DNA of 64,000 nt from Collinsella sp. Its GTDB lineage: Bacteria > Actinomycetota > Coriobacteriia > Coriobacteriales > Coriobacteriaceae. Below the pieces are notes generated by a model. That model made no database searches. It was not told the DNA's origin and saw only the letters and a list, made by a program, of their open reading frames with translations. The position numbers and the translations under genes were made by a program. Positions 53,103 through 61,884 of the stretch are shown piece by piece. The stretch is from NCBI GenBank assembly GCA_019414325.1, contig DXMG01000003.1, forward strand, positions 44,183-108,182. Direction: 5' to 3'. The stretch's first letter is position 1, and each line of letters begins with the position of its first letter.

Positions 53103-53135
53103 ATGATGGGGAGCACCATTGAATTATCTGAGTGA
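53103..53135 (+). other. Possible leader ORF overlapping the MgtE-like start
   Basis: ATG 53103 lies 4 bases after GGAGG (53094-53098) and opens a 10-codon frame MMGSTIELSE that ends at TGA 53133-53135. It overlaps the TTG start of the MgtE-like gene (53119) in another frame, so its translation could control the downstream start. Confidence 0.3.
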
Positions 53136-54963
53136 GATGCTCAAATTGCCGGTCTTGGACGTCGACGGCGAAAAGCTCGGCGTGGTCAACGATTTTGGTA
53201 TTGCTACCGGCGAAGTTTTTCCGCACGTGACGTCGCTCGCGTTCCGCGGACCCGGCAAGACGCCGTTTATGATCAGCTGGCGCAAATGGGTCGACCGTAT
53301 CGACGAGACGGGCGTGCACCTTAAGACGTCGGCCACCGAAATCCGTTTTTCGTACCTGCAGCCGACCGAACTCCTGCTTGCCCGCGACGTGCTCAACAAG
53401 CAGATTGTCGACACGCAGGGCATGAAGGTCGTGCGCGTAAACGACATCAAGTTTTCCATGTCGGGCGAAAACCAGCTGCGCCTGTTGGGCGCCGAGGTCG
53501 GTGCCCGCGGTCTGCTACGCGCCATCAGCCCCGCGCTCGAGCATATCGTCGAAGGCTTTATGAAGCACTTGGGCAAGCCGCTCAGCGAGGACATTATCGC
53601 CTGGTCTTACATGGACCTGCTCGATCGCTCGACTAAGAACATCCAGCTCTCGGTGTCGCACAAGACGCTTGGCGAGCTGCATCCTGCCGACATCGCCGAC
53701 ATCATCGAGCAGCTCGATCCGCGCCTGCGCGCGCAGGTGTTCGCGCAGCTCGATACGGCACAGGCCGCCGAGGCCATCTCGGAGTTCGATGACGACGAGC
53801 TTATGACCGAGATGCTCGAGGGCCTGTCCGATACCGACGCATCGTCGATGCTGGCCATGATGGACCCGGACGACGCTGCCGACCTGATCGACGAGCTCGA
53901 TTACGAGAAGGCCGAGAAGCTCCTGCGCCTGATGGGCGTCAAGGAGGAGAAGGCGATTCGTAATCTGCTGGGCTACGAGGACAACACCGCCGGCCGCATC
54001 ATGACCTCGGAGTTTGTCTCCCTGCCCGCCACGGCAACGGTCGGTGACGCCATCGAGGCGATTCGCGAGCTCGACGAGGACTTCGAGAGCGTCTACTACG
54101 TCTATACCGAGGATCCGAGCGGCATGCTGACCGGCGTGCTTTCGCTGCGCACGCTTATCGTAGCCGACCGCGACGCCACGCTGGGTCAGCTGGCCTATCG
54201 CGACCTGGTCTATGTGTCGCCCGACGAGGACCAGGAAGACGTGACGGACGAGATGACCAAGTACGACCTGGTTGCCATCCCTGTCTGCGACGAGAACCGT
54301 CATATCCTGGGTATCGTAACCTTCGACGACGCCATGGACGTTATCGCCGAGGAGCACCAGGAGGACCTGCAGATCGCCGGTGTCGGCTCGGGCGATAGCG
54401 CGTCGGACGACTCGACGAACGTGCTCAGCTGGTTTGTGCATCGCCAGTACTGGGTTGTCGTGTGGGGCATTGCCTCGTGCATCATGGCAACGGTGCTGGG
54501 GACGGCGCTCGGCTCCGCGCATCTGGTGGTGTTCCCCATGTGCGCCATGCCGCTCGTGTTGCTGGCTGCCTCGCGTATGGTGTCGTTCGTCAAGAACTAC
54601 TTCCTGGAGTATGACGGTCACGACGACGAGCCCAAGCCGTATCTGGGGTTCTTCTTCCAGAGCACGGGCATGGGCCTGATTCTGTCACTCGTGACCTATC
54701 TGTGCGCCCAGCTGGTGCGCACCGCTGCGTTCCCCGATGCGCCCATGTTTGAGGAGCAACTCTTTACCGGGTGCTTTAATATCGCTGCCATCATTTGCCT
54801 GGTTGGCAACATGAGCGCCGTGATTTACCTGATGGTGCTGTTCTGGCGTGACGAGCATGACCTCAACACGTCGGGCACCGCCATGAACGTTATTGCCGTC
54901 ATGATCTCGTGCGTAGCGTACTGCGCCGCTGCGGTGCTGCTCACCATGTCGGTCATGGGTTAG
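53119..54963 (+). CDS. MgtE-like protein: PRC-like N-terminus, MgtE N domain, CBS pair, divergent membrane domain
   Basis: The 614-residue protein has a PRC-barrel-like start (residues 1-150), the MgtE N superhelix (about 180-290: LHPADIADIIEQLDP, SMLAMMDPDDAADLIDEL), two CBS domains (295-420: AGRIMTSEFVSLPATATV, TKYDLVAIPVCDENRHILGIV) and a C-terminal membrane domain with about five helices (435-614). The cytoplasmic half is clearly of the MgtE Mg2+ channel type, but the membrane part lacks the channel motifs I know from MgtE. It may be a Mg2+ sensor coupled to the NRMT transporter that follows. The only in-frame start is TTG 53119, with GGGGAG 5 bases upstream. Confidence 0.82.
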   Translation: MNYLSEMLKLPVLDVDGEKLGVVNDFGIATGEVFPHVTSLAFRGPGKTPFMISWRKWVDRIDETGVHLKTSATEIRFSYLQPTELLLARDVLNKQIVDTQGMKVVRVNDIKFSMSGENQLRLLGAEVGARGLLRAISPALEHIVEGFMKHLGKPLSEDIIAWSYMDLLDRSTKNIQLSVSHKTLGELHPADIADIIEQLDPRLRAQVFAQLDTAQAAEAISEFDDDELMTEMLEGLSDTDASSMLAMMDPDDAADLIDELDYEKAEKLLRLMGVKEEKAIRNLLGYEDNTAGRIMTSEFVSLPATATVGDAIEAIRELDEDFESVYYVYTEDPSGMLTGVLSLRTLIVADRDATLGQLAYRDLVYVSPDEDQEDVTDEMTKYDLVAIPVCDENRHILGIVTFDDAMDVIAEEHQEDLQIAGVGSGDSASDDSTNVLSWFVHRQYWVVVWGIASCIMATVLGTALGSAHLVVFPMCAMPLVLLAASRMVSFVKNYFLEYDGHDDEPKPYLGFFFQSTGMGLILSLVTYLCAQLVRTAAFPDAPMFEEQLFTGCFNIAAIICLVGNMSAVIYLMVLFWRDEHDLNTSGTAMNVIAVMISCVAYCAAAVLLTMSVMG

Positions 54964-54971
54964 GTGGTCGC

Positions 54972-56234
54972 GTGCAAAATACCAAGCAAAAGTCGGGCAC
55001 CAAGCAAAAGTTGACCATCGCGGCCATCTTTGGCGCTATGGGTCCCGGTCTGCTGGCGGCGCTTTCGGGCAATGACGCCGGCGGCATTGCAACGTATTCC
55101 AGCGCGGGTGCCAGCTATGGCTACAAGATGCTCTGGATGCTTCCCGTCATGACTGTGCTGCTCATCGTGACGCAGGAGACCGCGGCGCGCTGCGGCTGCG
55201 TCACGGGCAAGGGCCTGGCATCGCTCATTCGCGAGCGCTTTGGCGTGCGCAAGAGTGTACTTGCTATGGCGGCGCTGTTGATCGCCAACACGGCTGTGAC
55301 CATTTCGGAGTTTGCGGGCATCGCCAGCGGCCTTGCCCTCTTTGGCGTGCCGGCGAGCATTTCGGTGCCGCTGGTGGCGCTGCTGGTGTGGATGCTTACC
55401 ATGTCGGGCAGCTTCCAGCGCATCGAGAAGATTCTGCTGCTGGTGAGCTGCGTGTTCGTGACCTATATTGTCGCCGCGTTTATGGCTGGCCCCAACTGGG
55501 GTGAGGTCGCGGTCGACCTGGTCGTGCCTAACATTCAAAATGACCCCAGCTACGTGTCGCTCGTGGTCGCAACGATCGGTACCACCATCGCGCCGTGGAT
55601 GATTTTCTTGGCGCAGAACAACGTGGTCGATAAGAACGCGGGCGAGGACGATATCGTGCTGCAGCGCATCGATACCGTGAGCGGCTCGCTTGCCGCCGAT
55701 GTCATTGCCGGCTTTATTATCATCACGACCGGTACGGTGTTGTTCCCGGCGGGTATTCAGATTAGCGATGCTGCCGATGCCGCCCGCGCGTTGGAGCCTA
55801 TTGCGGGTCAGTGGTCCACGGTACTGTTTGCCTCGGGCCTGGTCGCGGCGAGCTTCTTGGCTGCCTGCGTGCTGCCGGGCGTTACGTCGAGCGCTATCTG
55901 CGAGGCATTTGGCTGGGAGCGCGGTGCCGACCGCAGCTGGGACGAGGCCCCGGTCTATCGCGGCATCATTACGGCCATCATCGGTATCTCTGCCGTGCTG
56001 GTGCTTATGCCCGGCGTCGATCTGTTCCAGATTATGATGACCTCGCAGGTCATCAATGGCGTGCTACTGCCCGTGGTTCTGGTGTTCCAGGTGGTTATTG
56101 CCGCTGACCGTCACATTATGGGCACTAACCGCAACGGCCGCGTGTGGAATGTGCTCACTTGGGCGACTATCGGTGTGATTACGGTGCTCACGGTCGTCAT
56201 GTTTGTTCTGCAGGCGATGGGTTACAGCGCTTAG
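54972..56234 (+). CDS. NRAMP-related Mg2+ transporter (NRMT type)
   Basis: The 420-residue protein has eleven membrane helices of the SLC11/NRAMP fold. The metal-binding helix 1 reads SGNDAGGIATYSSAG instead of the classical DPGN. In helix 6, TIAPWMIFLAQN replaces the MPH motif, so the transition-metal-selecting Met is Ala. These changes are those described for NRMTs, Mg2+ transporters characterised from Eggerthella lenta, a member of the same bacterial class. It starts at GTG 54972, 9 bases after the MgtE-like gene, so both form one operon for Mg2+ uptake. A terminator follows. Confidence 0.85.
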   Translation: MQNTKQKSGTKQKLTIAAIFGAMGPGLLAALSGNDAGGIATYSSAGASYGYKMLWMLPVMTVLLIVTQETAARCGCVTGKGLASLIRERFGVRKSVLAMAALLIANTAVTISEFAGIASGLALFGVPASISVPLVALLVWMLTMSGSFQRIEKILLLVSCVFVTYIVAAFMAGPNWGEVAVDLVVPNIQNDPSYVSLVVATIGTTIAPWMIFLAQNNVVDKNAGEDDIVLQRIDTVSGSLAADVIAGFIIITTGTVLFPAGIQISDAADAARALEPIAGQWSTVLFASGLVAASFLAACVLPGVTSSAICEAFGWERGADRSWDEAPVYRGIITAIIGISAVLVLMPGVDLFQIMMTSQVINGVLLPVVLVFQVVIAADRHIMGTNRNGRVWNVLTWATIGVITVLTVVMFVLQAMGYSA

Positions 56235-56251
56235 CGCCTCTTTTGGACTCC

Positions 56252-56287
56252 AAACAGGCCGCAGCGATGGGCTACGGCCTGTTTTTG
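56252..56287 (+). terminator. Terminator of the Mg2+ module
   Basis: ACAGGCCG / CGGCCTGT with a 14-base loop is followed by TTTTTG. It begins 18 bases after the transporter stop codon. Confidence 0.85.
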
Positions 56288-56315
56288 TCTGCTATAGGGT
56301 GTTAGTTATATGGCA

Positions 56316-56544
56316 GTGGGCAATAAATGCCAAATATGAGTACTGTTGCTAAGTGAATAGCATTTACATTCAAGAAGATAATAAACATAACCTATAGTAT
56401 GTTCATTAAAATTGGCTCCAATACGCCTTAAACCAGTCAGGTTGGCTGTCTTAGGGGGTTGTAGGGTTCGCTCGGACGTCATTTTGGGTGGTTTTGCCTG
56501 CTACTAAAATGGTAACAGTACTCATATTTGCCCTTTTTGCCCAC
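56316..56544. repeat. Palindrome-ended element F (229 bp)
   Basis: Inverted ends of about 31 nt start GTGGGCAA and contain a perfect 17-bp core CAAATATGAGTACTGTT (56331-56347 with 56514-56530). The AT-rich interior has no gene. It resembles elements A and D in size and design but flanks no accessory gene here. The rest of the 56235-56776 gap contains only terminators. Confidence 0.75.
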
Positions 56545-56717
56545 AGACCTTTGAGGGTGCGGCGAAAAGGGCTTGTTTTGATTGTTTGGGGCAGGCGCGA
56601 GGCGCGGAAACGATGTCTGGAGCGACGGAGCGGCCTGGAATTCATCCGTAGAGGTCTTCATTGGCTGCGCCAGGAGTGTCCCTAGGTACCGGCACATAAG
56701 GAACGTCCCTAACTGCC

Positions 56718-56751
56718 GCAGGGGGTGTCTGCCGTGGCAGACACCCCCTGC
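56718..56751 (-). terminator. Hairpin downstream of the acyltransferase gene
   Basis: A perfect CAGGGGGTGTCTGCC / GGCAGACACCCCCTG stem lies 26 bases after the minus-strand stop codon. There is no clear T run. Confidence 0.6.
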
Positions 56752-56776
56752 TGGTGTAAGCAGATTTGGCTGCGCG

Positions 56777-58993
56777 TTACTTGTCGGTGCCCAGCTTGTG
56801 TGGCTTGAGAGCGAGCGCATTGACGAGTGCGTCGGTGGCAGACTTGACGGCTGCCGGCTGCGGATCGTTGACGTGATCCTCGGGGTGTACGGGTAGGTCC
56901 TTCTTGACGGCATCGTGGATGAGGTTGAGGTACTCGGTCACACCCGTGTTCGAAAGGTGCGTGCCATCGCCATCGAACAGGTCGTTGCGGTTGGCACTGT
57001 ATCCATACCAGTCGATAACGCGTACGTTCTTGTAGCGCGTAGCGGCGTTGGCGATGGCCTGGTTGGTAGAGCCAACCCACGGCTGCGGGCTGCGCGTGTT
57101 CACAAACACCACAATACGCTTATCTCCTGCATCGGCCATGATAGCGTCGATCTGGTCGTCGGTTACCAAGCCGTTGGTGCCCAGCGCAAAGACCACGATC
57201 TTGCCGGCAAGGTTCTGCTGGATATAGCCCTCAAATGTCGCGCGGCCCGCATCAAACTGGCGGCCCTTTTCGGCATCGATATGGCTGTGCGGGAAAACGC
57301 CGTCAAAAGTGTCCACGGCACGCAGCGACACGGAGTCGCCGATCATAAGCAGATCGTAGGAGCCATCGGGGAAGCCGTCGTTGTCCTTGTCGGTGTCGTC
57401 GGCCGCCTGCTGGTCGGTGGGCGCGGTGTTCTTGGCTTCCTTGTTCAGAACTTCGGCGCCCTCGCCGCTCAGCGCAGACGTCTCGGGCACAAAGATCAGG
57501 CCGCCCAGTGCAACGACCAACACGACAGCGCAGGCTGCGCAGACAGGGACGTGCGCGCGTGCCCAGTTGGCGGGCGTGGTGGTGCCATCGCGGAATTCGG
57601 CGACGGTGCGCCCAAAGGCGCCCTTCCTAAACGGAGTCTCGATAAAGCGATAGCAGCACTCTGCCACGGCGACCACCAACAACACCTGCAAAATGTACTG
57701 CCACCACGGCGTATCGTTGATGTTGGCGACCGGGTTCATGAGGAGCAGCAGCGGATAGTGCCACAGGTAGATGCTGTAGGAGCGCTTGCCAACCCACACG
57801 AGTGGCTCGGCGGACAGCGCGCGGGCAACCATTCCCTGGGGCTGCACGCAGGCCGCGATGACCATGAGCGTGAGGATCGAGCACAGCAGCGTGCCTCCGC
57901 GATACTGGAAGGCGGTGTAGCCGTTGGTGAGCGCGACCATGGCGGCAAGGCCAACCAGACCCACGACGCCCAATACATCGATGGATGCGGGCGAGGACCA
58001 AAAGCGCACGAGGGCGCTCGGCTGTGCCGGGGCGGTCTCGGCTGATTCGTCGGCCTTCTCGCCAGGCTTGCCCTCGGCGTTCTTGCCGTGCTTGCCGGCG
58101 CCAGCCAGGCGGTTGAGCCCCAAACGACGAGCGAGACGCACCGGCGCCAGGTCGCGATCGGGGATAAAGGCCATCCAGGCGCCCAGCAGCAGCGAGAACA
58201 CGCGGGTGTCGGTGCCGTAGTACACGCGGCTGGGGTCGGCGGCAGGGTTGTAAAGCATCATCATGGCGAGGGCAGATACCGCGGCAAGGCCCAGAACCAC
58301 GCGGCGCGTGTTGGGTTTGCTCACATGCATGGATACCATGGCAAACAGCAGTGGCGGCCAAATCAGGTAGAACTGTTCCTCGATTGCAAGCGACCAAAAG
58401 TGCGTGAGCGGCGAGGGGTCGCCCAGAGCATTGAAGTACGAGACGTTTTGGGCAATCTGCCACCAGTTGTTGAAGAACAGCAGCGACGGCAGGATGTCGG
58501 GGCGCATCTTGGTGAGCATCACGTGGTTAAAGATAGTGCACAGCGCGCAGGTTACAAACACTACCGTTACCACGGCGGGGACCAGGCGACGGATGCGGCG
58601 AATCCAGAAGCTCTTGAGGTCGATATGGCCGGTCTTAGCGACTTCGTTGAGTAGCAGGCGTGTGATCAGATAGCCCGAAAGCACAAAGAAGATCGTGACG
58701 CCGAGCAGACCGCCCTGCGCCCACGTGAGGTTGAGGTGATAGAGCACCACCGCGACGACGGCAAGCGTGCGCAGGCCGTCAAGGGCAGGGATGTAGCGGG
58801 ACTTAGGGCGAGCAGGCATCTGCTCCGCGGCGGGAGTGTTGGCGCGGCCCGCGTTGTTGGCAGAAGCGCGATGGGGGCTCGCGGTGCGTCGCGGCTCGTT
58901 GGCACGGCGTTCGCTCTTCACGCGTTCGTGCGGCGCCGGCTCGTTGCCCGTGCGGCGTCGACCGCGCGAGCCCGATTGCGAGAGTTGTTCCAT
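56777..58993 (-). CDS. OatA-like membrane acyltransferase with SGNH domain
   Basis: The 738-residue protein has a basic N-terminal tail (1-70), an acyltransferase_3 membrane domain of ten or eleven helices (about 70-500; YIPALDGLRTLAVVAVVLYHL, FWSLAIEEQFYLIWP, GKRSYSIYLWHYPLLLL) and an extracytoplasmic SGNH hydrolase domain (about 560-720) with GDSVSLRA, GTNG and the DGTHLS His-Asp block. This layout is that of OatA, which O-acetylates peptidoglycan and gives lysozyme resistance; surface-glycan acetylation is the alternative. A linker of about 70 residues near 300 is charged and poorly conserved. It stands alone on the minus strand. Confidence 0.92.
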   Translation of the reverse strand: MEQLSQSGSRGRRRTGNEPAPHERVKSERRANEPRRTASPHRASANNAGRANTPAAEQMPARPKSRYIPALDGLRTLAVVAVVLYHLNLTWAQGGLLGVTIFFVLSGYLITRLLLNEVAKTGHIDLKSFWIRRIRRLVPAVVTVVFVTCALCTIFNHVMLTKMRPDILPSLLFFNNWWQIAQNVSYFNALGDPSPLTHFWSLAIEEQFYLIWPPLLFAMVSMHVSKPNTRRVVLGLAAVSALAMMMLYNPAADPSRVYYGTDTRVFSLLLGAWMAFIPDRDLAPVRLARRLGLNRLAGAGKHGKNAEGKPGEKADESAETAPAQPSALVRFWSSPASIDVLGVVGLVGLAAMVALTNGYTAFQYRGGTLLCSILTLMVIAACVQPQGMVARALSAEPLVWVGKRSYSIYLWHYPLLLLMNPVANINDTPWWQYILQVLLVVAVAECCYRFIETPFRKGAFGRTVAEFRDGTTTPANWARAHVPVCAACAVVLVVALGGLIFVPETSALSGEGAEVLNKEAKNTAPTDQQAADDTDKDNDGFPDGSYDLLMIGDSVSLRAVDTFDGVFPHSHIDAEKGRQFDAGRATFEGYIQQNLAGKIVVFALGTNGLVTDDQIDAIMADAGDKRIVVFVNTRSPQPWVGSTNQAIANAATRYKNVRVIDWYGYSANRNDLFDGDGTHLSNTGVTEYLNLIHDAVKKDLPVHPEDHVNDPQPAAVKSATDALVNALALKPHKLGTDK

Positions 58994-59180
58994 AAAACAT
59001 CATCCAATGACGAGAATAATCAGCACGCCTTCATTGTAGCTGCCTGCTCCTGTGAATGCTTGCTGCTGGCGCAAGCTCAAGCGCGCGTCCACATCAAAGT
59101 GAACTAAAGTTATAGGGGGTGCGAGAGTGCACGATCGACGGCCGACGGTGGGCATAAGGCCCGCAGATGAGGAGGTTTCC

Positions 59181-60143
59181 ATGGCAGATCGCGGCATCGT
59201 TGTGGTGTTCGGCAGCATGAACATGGACCTTTCGGTGGCGTGCGAGCGCATACCGCGTGCGGGCGAGACCGTCGGTGGCAGCGGGTTTATCACCAACGCC
59301 GGCGGCAAGGGCGCCAATCAGGCCGTAGCTGCCGCGCGTATGGGCGCGTGCACGCACATGATCGGCGCGGTCGGTCGCGACGCGTTCGGCGCGTCGCTCG
59401 TGGCGGGGCTCCAAGACGCCGGCGTGGACTGTGACTTTGTAGTGCATCGCGATGACGTGGAGACGGGAACGGCGACCATCATTCGCTGCGAGGGCGACAA
59501 CCGCATCATACTGTCACCGGGCGCCAACCATGCGCTTGCGGGCGCGGACGTTGCCTGCGCGCTGAGGCGTCTGGTGGCCCATGAGCTCGACGGCGACGCC
59601 AGCGAGATTGCCCCGGCTGCCGGAAGCGTCTTTATCGCCCAGGGCGAATGCGACCTTGCGGCGACGGCCGAGGCGCTTGTTTGCGCTCACGAGCTGGGGT
59701 TCTATACGGTCTTTAATCCAGCGCCCGCCTGCGAGCTGCCTGCGGAGGTCTGGCCTGCGGTCGACCTGGTCTGTCCCAACGAGACCGAGTGCCAGGTGCT
59801 GACGGGCATTCTGCCCACGGATGATGTGAGTTGCGTCGCCGTGCTCAATGCGCTGCTCGACAAGGGCGCCGGCGCCGCGGTCATCACGCTGGGCGGTGCC
59901 GGCTCGGTTACGCTCGGCGATGGCGGTGAGCTGCTGCGCATGCCGGCACTTTCGAGCACGGTAGTCGATACCACGGCCGCCGGCGATACGTTTATCGGCG
60001 CGTTGGCGGCGGCTCGCCTAGAGGGCTTGCCGCTCTTTGAGTGCATGGCCGCGGGCGCTCGCGCCTCGGCAGTGACGGTGTCGCGCCTGGGCGCTCAGCA
60101 ATCGATTCCCACGCGCGCCGAAGTTGAACATTGGTTTGGTTAA
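59181..60143 (+). CDS. rbsK: Ribokinase (PfkB family)
   Basis: The 320-residue kinase has FGSMNMDL at the N-terminus, the substrate-binding [18 protein letters not shown] and the catalytic [14 protein letters not shown] with the base Asp. It phosphorylates ribose or a related sugar. The next gene encodes a nucleoside hydrolase, which would release ribose from nucleosides, so the two make a nucleoside-salvage unit. I chose ATG 59181 because GAGGAGG precedes it; the upstream open frame is not conserved-looking. Confidence 0.92.
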   Translation: MADRGIVVVFGSMNMDLSVACERIPRAGETVGGSGFITNAGGKGANQAVAAARMGACTHMIGAVGRDAFGASLVAGLQDAGVDCDFVVHRDDVETGTATIIRCEGDNRIILSPGANHALAGADVACALRRLVAHELDGDASEIAPAAGSVFIAQGECDLAATAEALVCAHELGFYTVFNPAPACELPAEVWPAVDLVCPNETECQVLTGILPTDDVSCVAVLNALLDKGAGAAVITLGGAGSVTLGDGGELLRMPALSSTVVDTTAAGDTFIGALAAARLEGLPLFECMAAGARASAVTVSRLGAQQSIPTRAEVEHWFG

Positions 60144-60173
60144 ACGATAAAGACGGAGAAGCGGAGTAGAACA

Positions 60174-61148
60174 ATGGCAATCAAGAAGCTGATCCTTGAT
60201 CTGGATATGGGTGTGGACGATGCGATGGCGCTGGCCTATGCCATCGCGAGCCCCGAGGTGGAGCTCGTGGGCATCACCACGTGCTTTGGCAACGTGCGCG
60301 TCGAGCAATCGGCGCACAATTGCCTGGCGGTGCTCGATCTGCTGGGTCGTCCCGAGGTGCCGGTGTACCTGGGCGCCGACCGTCCTCTGCAGGCGACTGA
60401 GCCTTATACGCCGCCGGCGTCCACCGCGCTCATTCACGGCAAGAACGGCATCGGCGGCGCGAGCGTGCCCGCGTCGCCCTACGAGCCGGTGGGGGCGACC
60501 TCGGCCGACGGCAACGCTGCGGTCGATTATCTGATCGATGCCGCGCGCACCTATGGTCCCGATCTGGTCTACGTAGCGACTGGCCCGCTCTCCAACCTGG
60601 CGCTCGCCCTGGAGCGCGATGCGGCGGCGATGATGTCCATCGGCCGCGTGGTCGTGATGGGCGGCGCCCTTACCGTGCCCGGTAACGTGAGCGCGGGCGC
60701 CGAGGCCAATATGGCGAGCGACCCCGAGGCAGCCGACGCGGTGCTGCGCTCGGGCCGCAAGCTCACTATGGTGGGTCTGGATGTGACGCATCGCGTGGTG
60801 CTCACGCGTCGCGACATTGCCGGTTGGACGGGCTCGGGCACCATGGCCGGTTGCGCGTTTGCGAGTATGGTGGAGCACTACATTGGCTCGTACGAGATGA
60901 ACGCCCCCTACCTGGGTGGCTGCGCGCTGCACGATCCGCTGGCGGTTGCCGTGGCGATTGATCCCACGCTCGTGGGCGCGCTCGGCTGCAACCTGCGTGT
61001 TGATCTGCTGGGCGAGTACCGCGGTCGCACCATCTGCGATGAGCGCCGTCTGTCCGACCCCGACAAGAGCGCACTCGTGGCGCTGACCGTCGACGCCCCG
61101 CGCTTCCTGTCCGAGTTCAAGGCGCGCATGGCCCGCGTCCTGGGCTAA
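60174..61148 (+). CDS. Nucleoside hydrolase (IunH family)
   Basis: The 324-residue enzyme cleaves ribonucleosides to base and ribose. The Ca-binding N-terminal motif appears as LDLDMGVDDAMALAYA (usual DTDPGxDDA), and the catalytic His block is GCALHDPLAVAVAID. TGPLSNLALAL and VVMGGAL are also typical. The first Asp-Thr-Asp is changed to Asp-Leu-Asp, which keeps both aspartates. The gene follows ribokinase by 30 bases in the same operon. Whether it prefers purine or pyrimidine nucleosides cannot be told. Confidence 0.93.
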   Translation: MAIKKLILDLDMGVDDAMALAYAIASPEVELVGITTCFGNVRVEQSAHNCLAVLDLLGRPEVPVYLGADRPLQATEPYTPPASTALIHGKNGIGGASVPASPYEPVGATSADGNAAVDYLIDAARTYGPDLVYVATGPLSNLALALERDAAAMMSIGRVVVMGGALTVPGNVSAGAEANMASDPEAADAVLRSGRKLTMVGLDVTHRVVLTRRDIAGWTGSGTMAGCAFASMVEHYIGSYEMNAPYLGGCALHDPLAVAVAIDPTLVGALGCNLRVDLLGEYRGRTICDERRLSDPDKSALVALTVDAPRFLSEFKARMARVLG

Positions 61149-61159
61149 GTTGTCTTTTT

Positions 61160-61226
61160 GGGACGGGGCTTTTTTGACTGGTATGATTGGTGCGACCATT
61201 CGAACCAGCTAAAAGAGCCCCGTCCC
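61160..61226. repeat. Long hairpin between the nucleoside hydrolase gene and luxS
   Basis: Arms GGGACGGGGCTTTTTT and AAAAGAGCCCCGTCCC pair with one mismatch, and an inner CTGGT/ACCAG pair lies inside. It could end the salvage operon or form the luxS leader. TATGAT within the loop (61182-61187) might be a -10 element. Confidence 0.6.
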
Positions 61227-61251
61227 AATTTGACTATCGAGAGGATCTGCC

Positions 61252-61740
61252 ATGGAGCGCATCGCGAGCTTTTCCGTTGACCATCTGCTGCTTGAGCCCG
61301 GCGTGTATGTGAGCCGCATCGACCGCGATCCGGCGACCGGCGCCGCCGTCACCACGTTTGACCTGCGCCTGACCACGCCCAACAAGGAGCCGGTCATGAA
61401 CACGGCCGAGTGCCACACCATCGAGCACCTGGGCGCGACGTTCCTTCGCAATCATGCCGAGTGGTCGAGCCGCATTGTCTACTTTGGCCCCATGGGCTGC
61501 CGCACGGGCTTTTACCTGGTTGTCTTTGGCGAGCTGACGAGCGAGAAGATCTTGCCGCTCGTCCGCGAGCTGTTTGAGTTTGTCGCCGACTTTGAGGGCG
61601 ATGTCCCCGGTGCCGCTCCCGAGGAATGCGGTAACTACCTGGACCAGAACCTCCCCATGGCCAACTGGCTTGCGCGCCGCTACCTCGACCGCGACCTGGC
61701 CGATATCGACGAGAAGCACCTGCACTATCAGCAGGCGTAA
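61252..61740 (+). CDS. luxS: S-ribosylhomocysteine lyase, autoinducer-2 synthase
   Basis: LuxS splits S-ribosylhomocysteine into homocysteine and DPD, the precursor of AI-2, as part of the activated methyl cycle. The 162-residue product has the metal ligands in ECHTIEH (His55, His59) and the third ligand Cys in EECGNYLDQNLP, plus GPMGCRTGFYL. All catalytic residues are present. It is monocistronic, with a terminator downstream. Confidence 0.97.
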   Translation: MERIASFSVDHLLLEPGVYVSRIDRDPATGAAVTTFDLRLTTPNKEPVMNTAECHTIEHLGATFLRNHAEWSSRIVYFGPMGCRTGFYLVVFGELTSEKILPLVRELFEFVADFEGDVPGAAPEECGNYLDQNLPMANWLARRYLDRDLADIDEKHLHYQQA

Positions 61741-61768
61741 GGGCTTTATCGCCCAAAACGCGCGCATT

Positions 61769-61801
61769 GGGCGCCTTCGCTTATGCGGGGGCGCCTTTTT
61801 G
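61769..61801 (+). terminator. Terminator of luxS
   Basis: GGCGCC..CGC pairs with GCG..GGCGCC, followed by TTTTTG, about 30 bases after the stop codon. Confidence 0.8.
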
Positions 61802-61849
61802 TTGATTGGTCGGGACGAGCGTTCAAAATCGCTCATGTTTGTTCTAGAA

Positions 61850-61875
61850 TGTTCGTATAGTCACATTTACGAACA
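61850..61875 (+). promoter_or_regulatory. Promoter with overlapping operator of the DUF4867 gene
   Basis: TGTTCGTA and TACGAACA form a perfect 8-bp inverted repeat with a 10-base centre. TATAGT (61856-61861), the likely -10, lies inside it. A repressor bound here would block transcription. A GntR- or LacI-type regulator is conceivable but none is adjacent. Confidence 0.55.
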
Positions 61876-61884
61876 GGAGTGAAC

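Noticed and set aside
52926..53118. M-box (ykoK) or cobalamin riboswitch
   Set aside because: The conserved core sequences of both classes are missing; only a vague GGTGAAATCC similarity to the cobalamin class exists.
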